Source: Siphonodentalium dalli (taxonomy: Eukaryota; Mollusca; Scaphopoda; Gadilida; Siphonodentaliidae). From it: a stretch of DNA of 64,000 nucleotides. The position numbers and the translations under genes are program-made. The notes below the pieces were generated by a model, which saw only the letters and a program-made list of their open reading frames with translations, searched no databases and had not been told where the DNA came from. This document shows positions 46,450 to 57,100 of this stretch, one piece after another. How positions within the stretch are numbered: the first letter of the stretch is position 1; the number at the start of each line of letters is the position of its first letter. The stretch spans positions 181,230,796 to 181,294,795 of the forward strand of contig CP136068.1 of assembly GCA_032622095.1 (NCBI GenBank), written 5' to 3'.

Positions 46450-47500
46450 CTGCCATACTATGGTACCAGCTGGTAGTGCGGGGTGTATACCTATAAGTAT
46501 CCGAAGTCACTCATTTTTAAGACGGTCCATAGAAAAAGTTAACCCGGATAAACCCGGGTAAAACTGTGATTTATGCAAGGTTATACCATAGTAGCCAAAC
46601 CGGGATAAACACTCTTATAACGAATGTGTAGAAACGATTACTCATCAAAAGTGTAAACCCGGTTTATACACATAGTAATGTGTAGTTTTACACATAAATA
46701 CATGGATCAAGGGCCGTTCTACACATATTATGTATATTTTGTTGCGCACAATTGTGTAAGAACGTTGAGCATGCGCATTGCGGTGCCTACAGTTTCATAT
46801 AGTCTGCTGCATGACGGCCATATTGTTTGAGAATCTTTTTCGGAATACAATCTACATCAATCGTAGACAAGGAATGTAAGTTCAGAATTCCGACTTGGGT
46901 GTATAGTATTAATGATATATGAGGACTTGTTTGTTAAAACTTACATGAAGAATACTGCTCTTAGTTGTAAAAGTTGGTTATTTTCCAATCTTAGGGTGTG
47001 TCAAGTTGGATATTTCCAAGGGGGTGAAAATGGAATTCTGCGAACCTGTGAGATTGATGTTTGGTTCAATGGGGGGGGGGGGGTGCAGTTGGTCGGAAAC
47101 TTGAGGAAACATCTAGCCACGTCCCTAGAACTTGTACGTGTGGGTACTGAATCAATAAATTGACTAACATTTGCACTTTATAGTCCTGAGATCCTAGAAT
47201 AAGCTTTACATTTGTGTTTGTGAGATTGGGAGATGAGTTCACGTGCGATCCCATGACCACAACATTAACTTCATGGGCAAAGCTTTATTTTCCAACTAAT
47301 GTACAGCACTAATGTCTGTGTTTCTGCACTATTATGCAAAACGACTGCATTTAACGAAACAACACATTTTAAATATGAAATTGATATAAGACTATAGATA
47401 CAGTCTGGGTGAACGTCGACTCAATATTTGAAATATAGAGTCTGGAGCTAATGTCGCCAAAACCATTCAGCTAATGGTTCACCTGCTTCACGCTAATGGT
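46450..47500. other. No gene recognised; poly-G run at 47070
   Basis: AT-rich intron 2 sequence of the PAN-EGF-fibrinogen-like gene. Contains repeated aaacccgg/ccgggt words (46540-46670) and a run of about 12 G at 47071-47083 within loosely repeated sequence shared with 32.7-33.1 kb. Confidence 0.4.
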
Positions 47501-47554
47501 ATAATAATAACATGGTGTTATTATTATACCATTAGCGTGAAGCAGGCGCGTATG

Positions 47555-47640
47555 TAGCAGCGGCGTATATGGGCAGCGCAAAAGGGGGGCGGACAGCGGA
47601 GCGCGTTACAGGCCCCTGTGGTCGCGACATAAACTTACAG
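47555..47640 (-). repeat. GC-rich dispersed repeat, inverted copy of 18290-18372
   Basis: gcggcgtatatgggcagcgc + aaaaggggggcggacagcgg + agcgcgttacaggcccctgt is the reverse complement of the 18.3-kb copy with few changes. It is preceded by the small inverted repeat ataccattagcgtgaagcag (47465-47545). Confidence 0.7.
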
Positions 47641-48850
47641 AAGATAATATTTGTCGTGTGTGCGACTATTCTTTTTCGGAGATGAACTCGCTGCATCAAC
47701 GGGAAAGCTGCATCCGAGAACAAAAAATAAGGTCGTCATCAAAAATGATGCTTTAGAACTATTTAAAAGCATAAAATTTTAAGTCATTTCCTCGGTGTTT
47801 AACTTTCAGATGACTTTTTTACGACAAATAATTTGATTTGCAAACCATGTTACAATAAAGTAAATCAAATACACGGACATGAGTGAGTTCTATTTATATT
47901 TATGGGAGGCCAAGTTGGTACCATACGCAGGCCTATCTATCAGGTCCAGCACATCATTCAAATTAATCGGAATCGTACCGAATATATAATTTCGAAGCCA
48001 TTTTTTCTGTCTCTGTTACTATATTTAGAGGTGACATTATGGGAGTCTCCGCCCACTAACACTTGTTTATTAACCCATACGGTTTCATTGGACGGAAAAT
48101 AATTTACGCAATCAATCAGATTACGGAATCCCGAGGACTTGGAAATGAGATAGCGATGTTATCCGTCAGACCTAATATTCAATGTTGTAATGCATATTTA
48201 GGTATGAGTTTACTCAGACTGGACTAGATAGTACATACGTATATCTGATAATCCATCGATATAATATAATCCTACTATTTCTTGAATAAGAAGGAACATA
48301 TAATAACGAACAAAGCAGAAGACATATCCATGAAGGTTCACGTTAATTCGGTCAATGGTGACGTGTCCGCCGAATTTGAAATCGACATGCGTTCGGGCGG
48401 TATTTTATGGATGGTATTATGAAATGAACATGATATGATGAAAGTGACAATGAAATTGACAATGTTTTGCTTCAAGTTCGCCATCAACCGAAGTGCTCCC
48501 CCAGCGTTACTATCAATAACATTATTATTTGGCTAATTTCAGTAATATTCGTCCCGTTTACACTCGATAACACAAAGTTATCTCCGCATTTAAAATGCTT
48601 TGACATATATCGTTTATATTCTGCAATAATTTGTACACAAGGGACGAATTCTTATGTTTTATTGTGTTTTTAAATTCCGAGGTGGCGAATCCAGATTCTC
48701 TTACAAAATAACGACTCTGGCGAAAAGTCTTTACACCAGGGAATATCTGGGTATTATAAGGTCGGCGGGACCAATACCATTATCCCGTTCGCGTCGATGG
48801 TATTGGCCACCTCGCCTGGTTCCACGTTATACCAGACAACTGGAAACACT
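47641..48850. other. No gene recognised
   Basis: Intron sequence. A tiny open stretch after 47640 reads EDNICRVCDYSFSEMNSLHQ, but it lacks a clear splice partner. A small hairpin lies at 48766-48822 (accaataccattatcccg.../...gatggtattggcc). Confidence 0.35.
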
Positions 48851-48865
48851 GTAACTTACCTGTCC

Positions 48866-49012
48866 GTTCGTCTGTCTGTCTGTGCGCATTTTCTCCCAGA
48901 CTGCTGCTCCGATTTCAACCAAATTTGGTTTGGTGACTTGGGGTAGGTGCAGGGACCACAGCCCCCCTCCGACGGTGAATAAAGGCTCCCATAGGGACCC
49001 TGTTTCAGCTAG
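48866..49012 (+). mobile_element. Helitron-like 3' fragment
   Basis: tctgtgcgcattttctccca + gactgctgctccgatttcaa, then gaataaaggctcccataggg and tttcagCTAG followed by T. Same 3' structure as the element at 20411-21116. Confidence 0.6.
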
Positions 49013-49079
49013 TACTATATAAAACTGTGGTTTGGGTACCCTTATCGACCCAAATTTACGGACAAATATTATGTACATT

Positions 49080-49430
49080 TTATTTCATGTGGTAGTAATT
49101 GTAGATACATTATATTTGGTGTGGTTGTAATTGTAGTTATTATGTACATTATGTATTATGTACATTATATTGGTAGTAATTGTGAGTACGTTATATTTGA
49201 TGTGGTAGTAATTGTGGGATGTACATTATATTTGATGTGGTAGTAATTGTGGGTACGTTATATTTGATGTGGTAGTAATTGAGGGTACATTATATTTGAT
49301 GTGGTAGTAATTGTTGGTACATTATATTTGATGTGTTAGTAATTGTTGGTACATTATATTTGATGTGTTAGTAATTGTGGGTACGTTATATTTGATGTGG
49401 TAGTAATTGTGGATACATTACATAGAATGG
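49080..49430. repeat. About 33-bp tandem repeat
   Basis: About ten copies of tacattatatttgatgtggt + agtaattgtggg with small indels. Confidence 0.9.
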
Positions 49431-50640
49431 ATTAATAAGGGAACTATTCATCATTGAGTATTTAGTTTAAAACGGGTTAATAAGGGAAAGTTCGTAAGTG
49501 AGAATTAAGTATATATAGGGTTAATAACAGTGACTATCTAGTATATAAATTGTTATTAATGGAACTACTCGTCAATGAGTATTGAGTATGTAAAGAGTTA
49601 ATAAGGGAACTACTCGTCAATGAGTATTTAGATTAGAAAGGGTTATTAAGGGAACTGCTCGTCAATGAGTATATAGTATAGTACGGATTAATAAGGGAAC
49701 TACTCGTCAATGAGTATTTAGATTAGAAAGGGTTATTAAGGGAACTGCTCGTCAATGAGTATGTAGTATAGTACGGATTAATAAGGGAACTACTCGTCAA
49801 TGAGTATTGAGTATGTAAAGAGTTAATAAGGGAACTACTCGTCAATGAGTATTTAGATTAGAAAGGGTTATTGAGGGAACTGCTCGTCAATGAGTATGTA
49901 GTATAGTACGGATTAATAAGGGAACTACTCGTCAATGAGTATTTAGATTAGAAAGGGTTATTAAGGGAACTGCTCGTCAATGAGTAGGATAGGATAGGAT
50001 AGGATATTTTATTTCAATATACACATATTAATGATTAATACATTTGACAAATATTATATTGTATATTCGAGGGGGTGGCATAGTCAGACTAGACTGTCTT
50101 ACTGCCATCCCCTTAAAGAAGAAAAGATGTTACGATAGGCGGTCAAGATTTCTTGTACAATGCACGGCTATATAATTATGTATCACACAATGGTTGCATT
50201 TAACTGGATTATATACATGGAGGGTATACGTCTAGATGAATCGCTTATTGGTTACTCGATGGTTTGTCTCTTTCTTGTCAGTGGGATGTTCCTTGTAAGT
50301 CGAGTAGGAATATGCTGAGTGAGGTTGATGATTGCGATATTGGGGAAGTCACTTGTAGTATAGTACGGGTTAATAAGGGAACTACTCGTCAATGAGTATT
50401 GAGTATGTAAAGAGTTAATAAGGGAACTGCTCGTCAATGAGTATTTAGATTAGAAAGGGTTATTAAGGGAACTACTCGTCAATGAGTATTGAGTATGTAA
50501 AGAGTTAATAAGGAACTACTCGTCAATGAGTATTTAGATTAGAAAGGGTTATTAAGGGAACTGCTCGTCAATGAGTATGTAGTATAGTACGGATTAATAA
50601 GGGAACTACTCGTCAATGAGGATTTAGTATAGAAAAGGTT
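49430..50640. repeat. 45-bp minisatellite, interrupted by an insertion
   Basis: More than 15 units like gggttaataagggaactact + cgtcaatgagtatttagtat + agaaa. Variants (tatttagattagaaa, tatgtagtatagtac, tattgagtatgtaaa) alternate in a fixed order, giving a dimeric or trimeric superstructure. The unit shares ctactc(a/g)tcaat and tagtatagaaagggttaa with the 68-bp satellite at 62 kb. The array is split at 49985-50357. Confidence 0.9.
49985..50357 (-). mobile_element. 5'-truncated retroelement 3' end inserted in the minisatellite
   Basis: On the minus strand it ends gaaataaaatatcctatcct(atcct)n: an AATAAA-like word followed by a pentanucleotide tail. The other end merges back into the minisatellite near 50357. 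This looks like a 5'-truncated LINE-type insertion with a simple-sequence tail. The coding remainder is too short to classify. Confidence 0.55.
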
Positions 50641-50732
50641 AAGATTGAATGTCATAGTAATTTCCCATCAGCACTCAATTCGTCGAACATAAGCGAGACA
50701 ATCGCACGTTAACTTAGCCATATACAATCACA

Positions 50733-50912
50733 TATAAAATAGTATGATCTGTTCGTCCGTCCGTCCGGATTTTTCTCCCAGACTGCTAGTCCGATTTCAA
50801 CCAAATTTGGTGTGGTGACTCGGTACCGTGGCGGAGGTTATAGCGGCGTTAGTTTTTCAAAAATTATTTTGATTTAAACAAAATTAATTAAATAAATATT
50901 TTGTTCAGCTAG
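50733..50912 (+). mobile_element. Short Helitron-like element
   Basis: Begins catataaaatagtatgatct, has gatttttctcccagactgct and gatttcaaccaaatttggtg, and ends ttttgttcagCTAG followed by T. Same family as 20411-21116, with no clear terminal hairpin. Confidence 0.5.
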
Positions 50913-51349
50913 TACTTATCATAAACCAACTATAACAATCAACGATCTATTTACTACACGCAGAAGAAAAGTAGGATCCAGATTTTTCCCAATTATATAC
51001 GACTTGAATATTTTTTTTTTCACTATCTATCGACAGTTCGTATGATGTATTTGCGTGTTTAGTGACATATTTTGATCACTGGAACAGGGTTTGAATGTTT
51101 CACCGGCCAGCATTTATATAACTTGGGGTTCCATACCGACAGGGACGTGGCAACAGAGGGGGTGTTGGGATATGCCTCACCCCCAACTTTGGTTGAACTT
51201 TTCAACAGTTGGAAATTTCATACCTGACACAACAGTAGTTGGAATTTCACACCATCAATATGTTGAAAGTGTTCTCGTAGTTTGGTTAAAATGTATACGT
51301 GCCCAAAATACAGATATTTGTATTTGCGTCGACAGTATATATTACGTAT

Positions 51350-51730
51350 ATATACTACTAGCCGATGAGCCCGACGTTGTCCGGGCTATTCAAAAACCAA
51401 AATTTCAAGTCGATAGCTCTACCCAGCCCGACGTTGTCCGGGCTATTCAAAAACCAAATTTCAAGTCGATAGCTCCACCCGTTTCCGAGATCTCGTCTGC
51501 GCATGCGCGAAGCTGGCGTCGCACGGGCTCGGCGACCCGATAAAATTCGTATCCGGGGCAAGATACATTCACATAGCAAATTTCAAGTCGATAGCTCCAC
51601 CCGTTTCCGAGATGTCGTCTGCGCATGCGCGAAGCGGGCGCCGCACGGGCTCGCCAATACGACAACGACGACCGCCTGGTCAAACTACACACACGTACCA
51701 AGTTTCGTCCCGATCGGTCGAGAATCGTAG
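51350..51730. repeat. 'ctagccgatgagcccgac' repeat with internal direct duplications
   Basis: gcccgacgttgtccgggcta occurs twice (51368, 51427) and aatttcaagtcgatagctcc + acccgtttccgagat three times in part. Related to the 5' part of the Helitron-like element at 20430 (ctagctgatgtgcccgactt). Confidence 0.6.
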
Positions 51731-52615
51731 ATGCTATATACAGCACAAATCAATGTTTCAAGGGTCGTGATATTGTTATCAACCAGTGAATATTTTTTTC
51801 CAGAAAAACGTTCGCAAACGTCTCAGTTATTGATATTACTCGGAATTGTTCATCTGTATGAATTTTATTTCTCCTTGTGTATTATAAAACAGTGTTTTAT
51901 GTCCTTAATGGATTCACGACTGGACATTCGTCAAATAAATTGTCTCGGTCTGCGGCCTCGACCATCTAGGTTACGAAGTTGCAGAAGCTCGTCGATTAAC
52001 CCTGACATATTGTCGCCGGAGGGGGTCATCATGCAGAGATTCTATCAAAGAAGAATAACTCTTAAACACATAACATTCTCCGAATTTATTTTAAATATTG
52101 TATGAACTTATAACTCACAACGCCTTCACGTAGCCTTTCGTTGACTGATGCTATATGGAATAATTCTCCTGGGCCGAAATTAAAGAAATGGATATTGTAT
52201 CAGCCTGGTTTGCAGTGTGCAAAATATAACACTCTTCATCTAGTTCAGGGGTGGCGTCATGAGTTCTTCGACACTGGTGCTACGATTCACGGACAGGGGG
52301 CTATATATATAGCTATCGGTCTGACCATTGAAGATATCCCGGCAGTTGGTTGCAGCCCCCCTGACCCCCTCCCCTAGAGCCACCTTTCAATTCTAGTCTT
52401 GTTCATCCAGGCCTCTGTATGTGTAATCACTATTTTCTCTGTGAATAAACGGTAATGATGAAGCTTGTTTTGCCAATTCCGAATCCCACAAAAGGTTGCC
52501 AGAACTCTGTGATACACCAATCCTGGAGATTCTTGCATCCCATGTAGACAGGTCAACATCATGGAATCGCCATGCAACGTTTACTTTACAAGCTGTTTTT
52601 GCTTTTCTTTTACAG

Positions 52616-53166
52616 AATGTGTATCCATGGCAACTAGTACAACAGAAGAGCTGTATTTGCTTGGAAACGACGAACCAATGACGGTCACGTGCGATCAGGG
52701 GGAGATCACCATGTTTGATATCTTCTTTGGTCAATTCACCCAAGTGCAGAATTGGACATGGGACACATTCAAAACTGGGTCAACATCGTCTCCGTACTGG
52801 TTAGGAAACGAGGATGTTCATCGTATAACAACTGCAGCCAAATATACGCTCCTGTTTGAACTCACTTTCTCAGGCTCAACCGCGTACGCCAACTACTACG
52901 ACTTCTCACTTGACAACGAAATCAACAAATACGCTCTGTCCTTCTCATCACATGCTCTGAGTGGCACGGCAATGAATTCCCTGCAAAGTGGAGCTACATT
53001 CGACACAGTGGATAGCGATGACAGTGGGTGTGTCGCTATGTGCATGTCACCGTATTGGTACACGCCGGGTGCATGTGTGTATTCTGCTTTGAGTGGTTTC
53101 TACAGTAACTCACCTACAAAAGGTGAACAACTTTTTCGAATTATGGGACGATTAATTAAGGTGTGA
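52616..53166 (+). CDS. Exon 3 of PAN-EGF-fibrinogen-like gene: fibrinogen-related domain
   Basis: Acceptor tgcttttcttttacag; the exon enters with two bases completing the codon left by the EGF exon and ends in TGA at 53166. It encodes 182 residues. Alignable fibrinogen-related landmarks are YWLGNEDVHRIT (usual F-WLG-N--I--LT), YANYYDFSLDNEINKYAL, SGTAMNSL, ATFDTVDSDDSGCVAMC (region of the Ca-binding loop and CA--Y), WYTPGACVYSALSGFY (usual WWY--C--SNLNG-Y) and a C-terminal IMGRLIKV. The N-terminal Cys and the GGGWTVIQRR-type strand are missing, and the acidic Ca site is reduced. Fibrinogen-like domains bind carbohydrate or protein ligands outside the cell; a lectin-like immune or adhesive role is inferred. 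The total protein is about 318 residues. Confidence 0.8.
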
Positions 53167-53500
53167 AAGAACGTCGCTTGCGATTCTTAGCCGCCAAAGA
53201 ACAACAAAACCATTCTTTTTTAGCATAGAGAATACTTTTGACAATAAGACTGGAACCACATCTGTTCAAGTGGTCTTGGCAGTTAAACATATTTTATGTG
53301 TTTAATGCATAATATAAATATATACAAGGGCAAAATGGATGGGATGATGAAGTGCTGCAACTAACAATAACAGCCTCTCCCCATTGTCAAAACACTGAAC
53401 AAACCAAACGTTGACAAGATCCAGGAAATATGTTATGACACTATAGCTATGTACACGTAATGATAACAGTTACTAACAGTATAATTGATTGTTTCATATG
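53167..53500 (+). other. Probable 3' UTR of the PAN-EGF-fibrinogen-like gene
   Basis: No canonical AATAAA is seen before 53500; the first, gcaataaactgg near 53670, lies inside the adjacent foldback element. At 53220-53265 the UTR carries agagaatacttttgacaata + agactggaacc, the unit that is amplified downstream at 54265-54540 and 54880-55640. Confidence 0.45.
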
Positions 53501-54266
53501 TGGTCCTGGTAATGTGCTATGATGCTGTTGGGTGATGCTAATTTGCTATGTAATGATTAGAGCACAAGAATTGTTCTTTACCAGAATCAATCGAGTCGGA
53601 GACGAGATTTATTCTGGTAAAGAACAATTCGCGTGCTCTGACCGACTTAGAGCACAATTGATCCCACATAATGCAATAAACTGGAAATGTGCCGTGCGCT
53701 GGCGGCGATTGGACACAATAGCCGGTTAGCCACGCCCAACAACGTGATTAATATGAACAACTAATTGGTGTGCTTTACCAAAAATCAGGGAACGATTGCA
53801 ACAGTGGAATTGTGCTCTAAGATGCTGTTAGAGCAAACTGATGCTGTTAGAGCATACTGGTGCAACCGTTATTTGTTCTACAGTTATCATTTTCGCGGTG
53901 TTCCGACAATCTGAAAAGCTGTTATGTCTATCAAACATTCTAAAACATATATATTGCGAAATATTTTAACACTGGTTGTGTTAGTTGTTGCAGGTTGACT
54001 ATTGTTAATATGACCATTCACGTCGTTTTGCAAACACCAGCGCAACCATTATCGATTATTTCTAAAATATATAAGTTCTTGAATGTTTCATACACACACT
54101 GGCTTTTTCTCACATCGCTCGGATTAGCCAAACAACGCGAAATTGACAATTTTAGAAAAGAAAACGGTACTTTTTTGTAACGGCATCACTTTGCCCCACC
54201 ATCATCATAGTAATTCAGCAGTACCCACCAATACCATAGCAGATTAGCAGGAACACTTGACCAGGG
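53501..54266. mobile_element. Long-TIR foldback element, copy 3
   Basis: The left end, tggtcctggtaatgtgctat, is mirrored by tagcaggaacacttgaccaggg. The interior arms are gtgcaaccgttatttgttct and aacggtacttttttgtaacg. A separate 82-bp hairpin (53559-53640, agagcacaagaattgttctt.../...aagaacaattcgcgtgctct) is inserted in its left arm. Confidence 0.75.
53559..53640. repeat. Nested foldback hairpin
   Basis: agcacaagaattgttcttta pairs with taaagaacaattcgcgtgct around ccagaatcaatcgagtcgga...tattctgg. Confidence 0.8.
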
Positions 54267-54540
54267 TGGGAACAGATAACAATGTATAGAGAACGCGTTT
54301 GGAAATAAGACAGGATCGTTTTCGTCAATAAAGAGAACACACTATACAATGAGATTGGAATTTTTTCGTCAGTACAAAAAACACATTTGACAATATAAAA
54401 CTGTGATGTTTTCGGCAGCACAAAGAACACACTTGACAATGAGATTGGAATGTTGTCCTCGGTACACAGAGCACACTTGCCATTGTAACCGAAACAATTA
54501 TTCAATACAGAACACAGATTTACATTTAAACTTGAACATG
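54265..54540. repeat. Diverged 45-bp tandem array, part 1
   Basis: Units spaced 44-46 bp (starts near 54322, 54366, 54412 and 54458) of the type tcgtcagtacaaagaacaca + cttgacaatgagattggaat. The motif also occurs in the 3' UTR of the fibrinogen-like exon. Confidence 0.75.
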
Positions 54541-54560
54541 TTCTTTATCCTTCCACACAG

Positions 54561-54739
54561 AGCGGAGCTGCATGTATTCGACACATTTTACCAAAATCAC
54601 CGCGGGTGTGAATATATTGATTCGTATTGGTACACAACTGGTGAATTGTGTACATACTGCTTTGTGTGATTTCTACATCGACACCCCAACACAAGGTGAA
54701 GAGCCTTTACAAATGACTGACCGGCTGATCAAAATGTGA
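54561..54739 (+). pseudogene. Broken copy of the fibrinogen-like exon 3' end
   Basis: Aligns with the last about 180 bp of the exon at 52616-53166. Parallel words are gcggagctgcatgtattcgacac / gtggagctacattcgacac, cgtattggtacac / cgtattggtacac, tgctttgtgtgatttctac / tgctttgagtggtttctac, acaaggtgaag / aaaaggtgaac, and the shared terminal ctgatcaaaatgtga / ttaattaaggtgtga. A one-base insertion after YWYTTGEL and an in-frame stop break it. The upstream part of the exon is absent. It is a non-functional tandem duplicate 1.4 kb downstream of the intact exon. Confidence 0.8.
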
Positions 54740-54879
54740 GTTAGAAAGCTTTCGTCGTACATAGAAGAGAATATGCCGGACTCTGGAACCATGCCGTGTT
54801 TGGGAGGATCATGTTTTCATCAAACTTAATTAAATATAATATTCACACATATATTCTTCCACACCTTTGACATTGTTAT

Positions 54880-55640
54880 ATACACGTGTTCATATTTACA
54901 GAGAAAAGAATATGACGAATTTGACACTGAAAGCAGTGTAAGAACCAGAATTTGTCTGTATAGAACGTAAGAGCGCATTTCGCATTAGAACCAGAGCTGG
55001 AACAGGTATTTGTATGTAAATGCAAAGAAATAATATAATATTGGAACTGGGATGCATTTGACATGGGAACCAGTGCTGGAACTGAAATTTGTCTTGAGTA
55101 CAGCGGACAGATTTGTCAATGGGACTGGAACATGTTCGTCAAGAGAGCCACGTATGAGAGGGCATGAACCTGACATAACTTGTGATGTGCATGGGTTTTC
55201 TTCAGTGCAGAGAAGCGTTCGACAAATTAAACCGGAACGTGGTCATCAGTACAGCGAACGCATCTGACAAATGAATTAATTCGGAAGCAGTGTTGAAACT
55301 ATTATGATGAGATTCGTTTTGAATACAGGAATTTGATTTTACATGGGCACGGAACTGTTTTCACTGCACGTCAATGACGCATTCTCACTGGAACACGTGT
55401 GTTCTTCTATACATATCACATTTCTTTATTTTACATGTACACATGTATAATCTGAACATGATGTTTTTGTAGAATGCATTTGACATTCATCGGAACTGGA
55501 ACGCGTTCTTCGATGAAGTGAACGCGTTTGACATTGGAGCTAAACATTCTTTTGTGCAAACATAATGCAATTGACAGTCATTGGAACTGGAACGCGTTCA
55601 TGGAAGAAGGGAAAGTGTTTGTCATTGGAGCTAAACTTGT
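54880..55640. repeat. Diverged 45-60 bp array, part 2
   Basis: Recurrent words tttgacattgg, ggaactggaac, gttcgtc and acagcgaacgc, in the same order as in part 1 but more degenerate, e.g. gggactggaacatgttcgtc at 55120 and ggaactggaacgcgttcttc at 55493. Confidence 0.6.
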
Positions 55641-56004
55641 TCCTAAAGTTCGTGTTCCGATTTAGATGCAACAAAAAAGTATGTAAAAACATTACACACT
55701 AAATGGACCCAACGCGCACCCACATGCAGTGGGTAAATGTGTACATATTATAAAAGTATGTAAAAACACCACCACCAAGAGAAATAAATACACTTCTTTT
55801 ATTAATTATCGATAGCTCATCAATAATGAAATTTCGCGTGTTGAAAACATTATAATTGTAATGTAAACAAAACTGTTACAGTGATTTATCAACAAACATC
55901 GCTTATCGCTTAGTAAGTTCATATGTTTTGGTCTAAATATGATTTTTTTTTTCAGAATATTGTTCAATGCTTTGACCTTTTCCAATGTTTGCGGTCAATC
56001 TTGT

Positions 56005-56342
56005 TTAACCCTTTACCCAACAAACCGGCCAAAACCGGCCAAATAAAGCTTCAACAGCCTAAAATATCTTCGGTCTGTCTCAATAGAACCATACAAATAT
56101 GGATATCATTGGAACCGGCTCATTGACCACATTGTGATAGTTACAGTTATGCCCTGTGCCAATGCATTCTCATATATATGCGAGTCAACCATAGGTCGCC
56201 TCGCATATATAAGAGAATGCATTGGCCTAAAAAAATGTGTTAAGCCAATGCATTCTCTTATATATGCGAGGCGACCTATGGTCGACTCGCATATATAAGA
56301 GAATGCATTGGCACAGGGCCCTTCTGTTGGGTAAAGGGTTAA
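56005..56342 (+). mobile_element. TTAA hairpin MITE, copy F (338 bp)
   Basis: Both termini and both hairpins are present, but the AT-rich spacer is reduced to about 20 bp. The internal TTAA is at 56240-56243, which leaves a right module of exactly 103 bp. Carries aaaccggcc and aaaatatcttcggtctg variants shared with copy G, so F and G form one subfamily. Confidence 0.9.
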
Positions 56343-56563
56343 ACTTTGATATTTTATTGGATTAATTGGACTTTGATCGGTAACATCATAACACTGTAAC
56401 AGTAATGTCTACATAACAATGGCTTCGATATGCGAAATCTCGTGGCTGGAGAACTACTAATAACGAATGGAAATAAGAAAAAAGTCGTTCTTATTTTTAC
56501 ATGTACTTGTTAATGACAGTTGTTTTGTAAACGTTTATAAACGTTAGGTTACCGAGTGTCCCT

Positions 56564-56848
56564 TTAACCCTTTACCCAACAAAACGGCCAAAACCGGCCA
56601 AATAAAGCTTCAACAGCCTAAAATATCTTCGGTCTGTCTCAATAGAACCATACAAATATGGATATCATTGGAACCGGCTCCTTGACCACATTGTGATAGT
56701 TACAGTTATGCCCTGTGCCAATGCATTCTCTTATATATGCGAGTCGACCATAGGTCGCCTCGCATATATAAGAGAATGCATTGGCCTAAAAAAAATAACA
56801 ATAAGAGAATGCATTGGCACAGGGCCCTTCTGTTGGGTAAAGGGTTAA
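56564..56848 (+). mobile_element. TTAA hairpin MITE, copy G (285 bp)
   Basis: Same subfamily as copy F, only about 220 bp away in the same orientation. Hairpin 1 is intact; the spacer, internal TTAA and left arm of hairpin 2 are deleted (aaaaaaataacaataagagaatgc). Confidence 0.9.
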
Positions 56849-56874
56849 TTAATTCTGTCCACGGATATACAGAT

Positions 56875-57100
56875 ATTTACACTCATATATACATGCATTC
56901 AGTGGAACATGAATGCAGTACATTAGTTAGTTGAAATTACGTCACGTGATGTCCCAACCAGAACTCAACTTGAGTTGTTGTTGTATAGAAGCAACTTAAT
57001 TCAAACCCGTAATTGAGATGGACACACTATCGTTGAAATTATGCGCCAAATATTTGTTAAATTTGTCAGTTGACTTCAGATATACATGTACGAAATTGGT
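56875..57100. repeat. Partial copy of the 45.9-kb element
   Basis: tatttacactcatatataca + tgcattcagtggaacatgaa + tgcagtacattagttagttg follows the order of 46002-46065. The foldback part is lost. Confidence 0.55.

Noticed and set aside
52141-52379. Plus-strand ORF of 78 codons just before the fibrinogen exon
   Set aside because: It ends in a stop well before the acceptor, has no usable donor and no recognisable domain; treated as intron.
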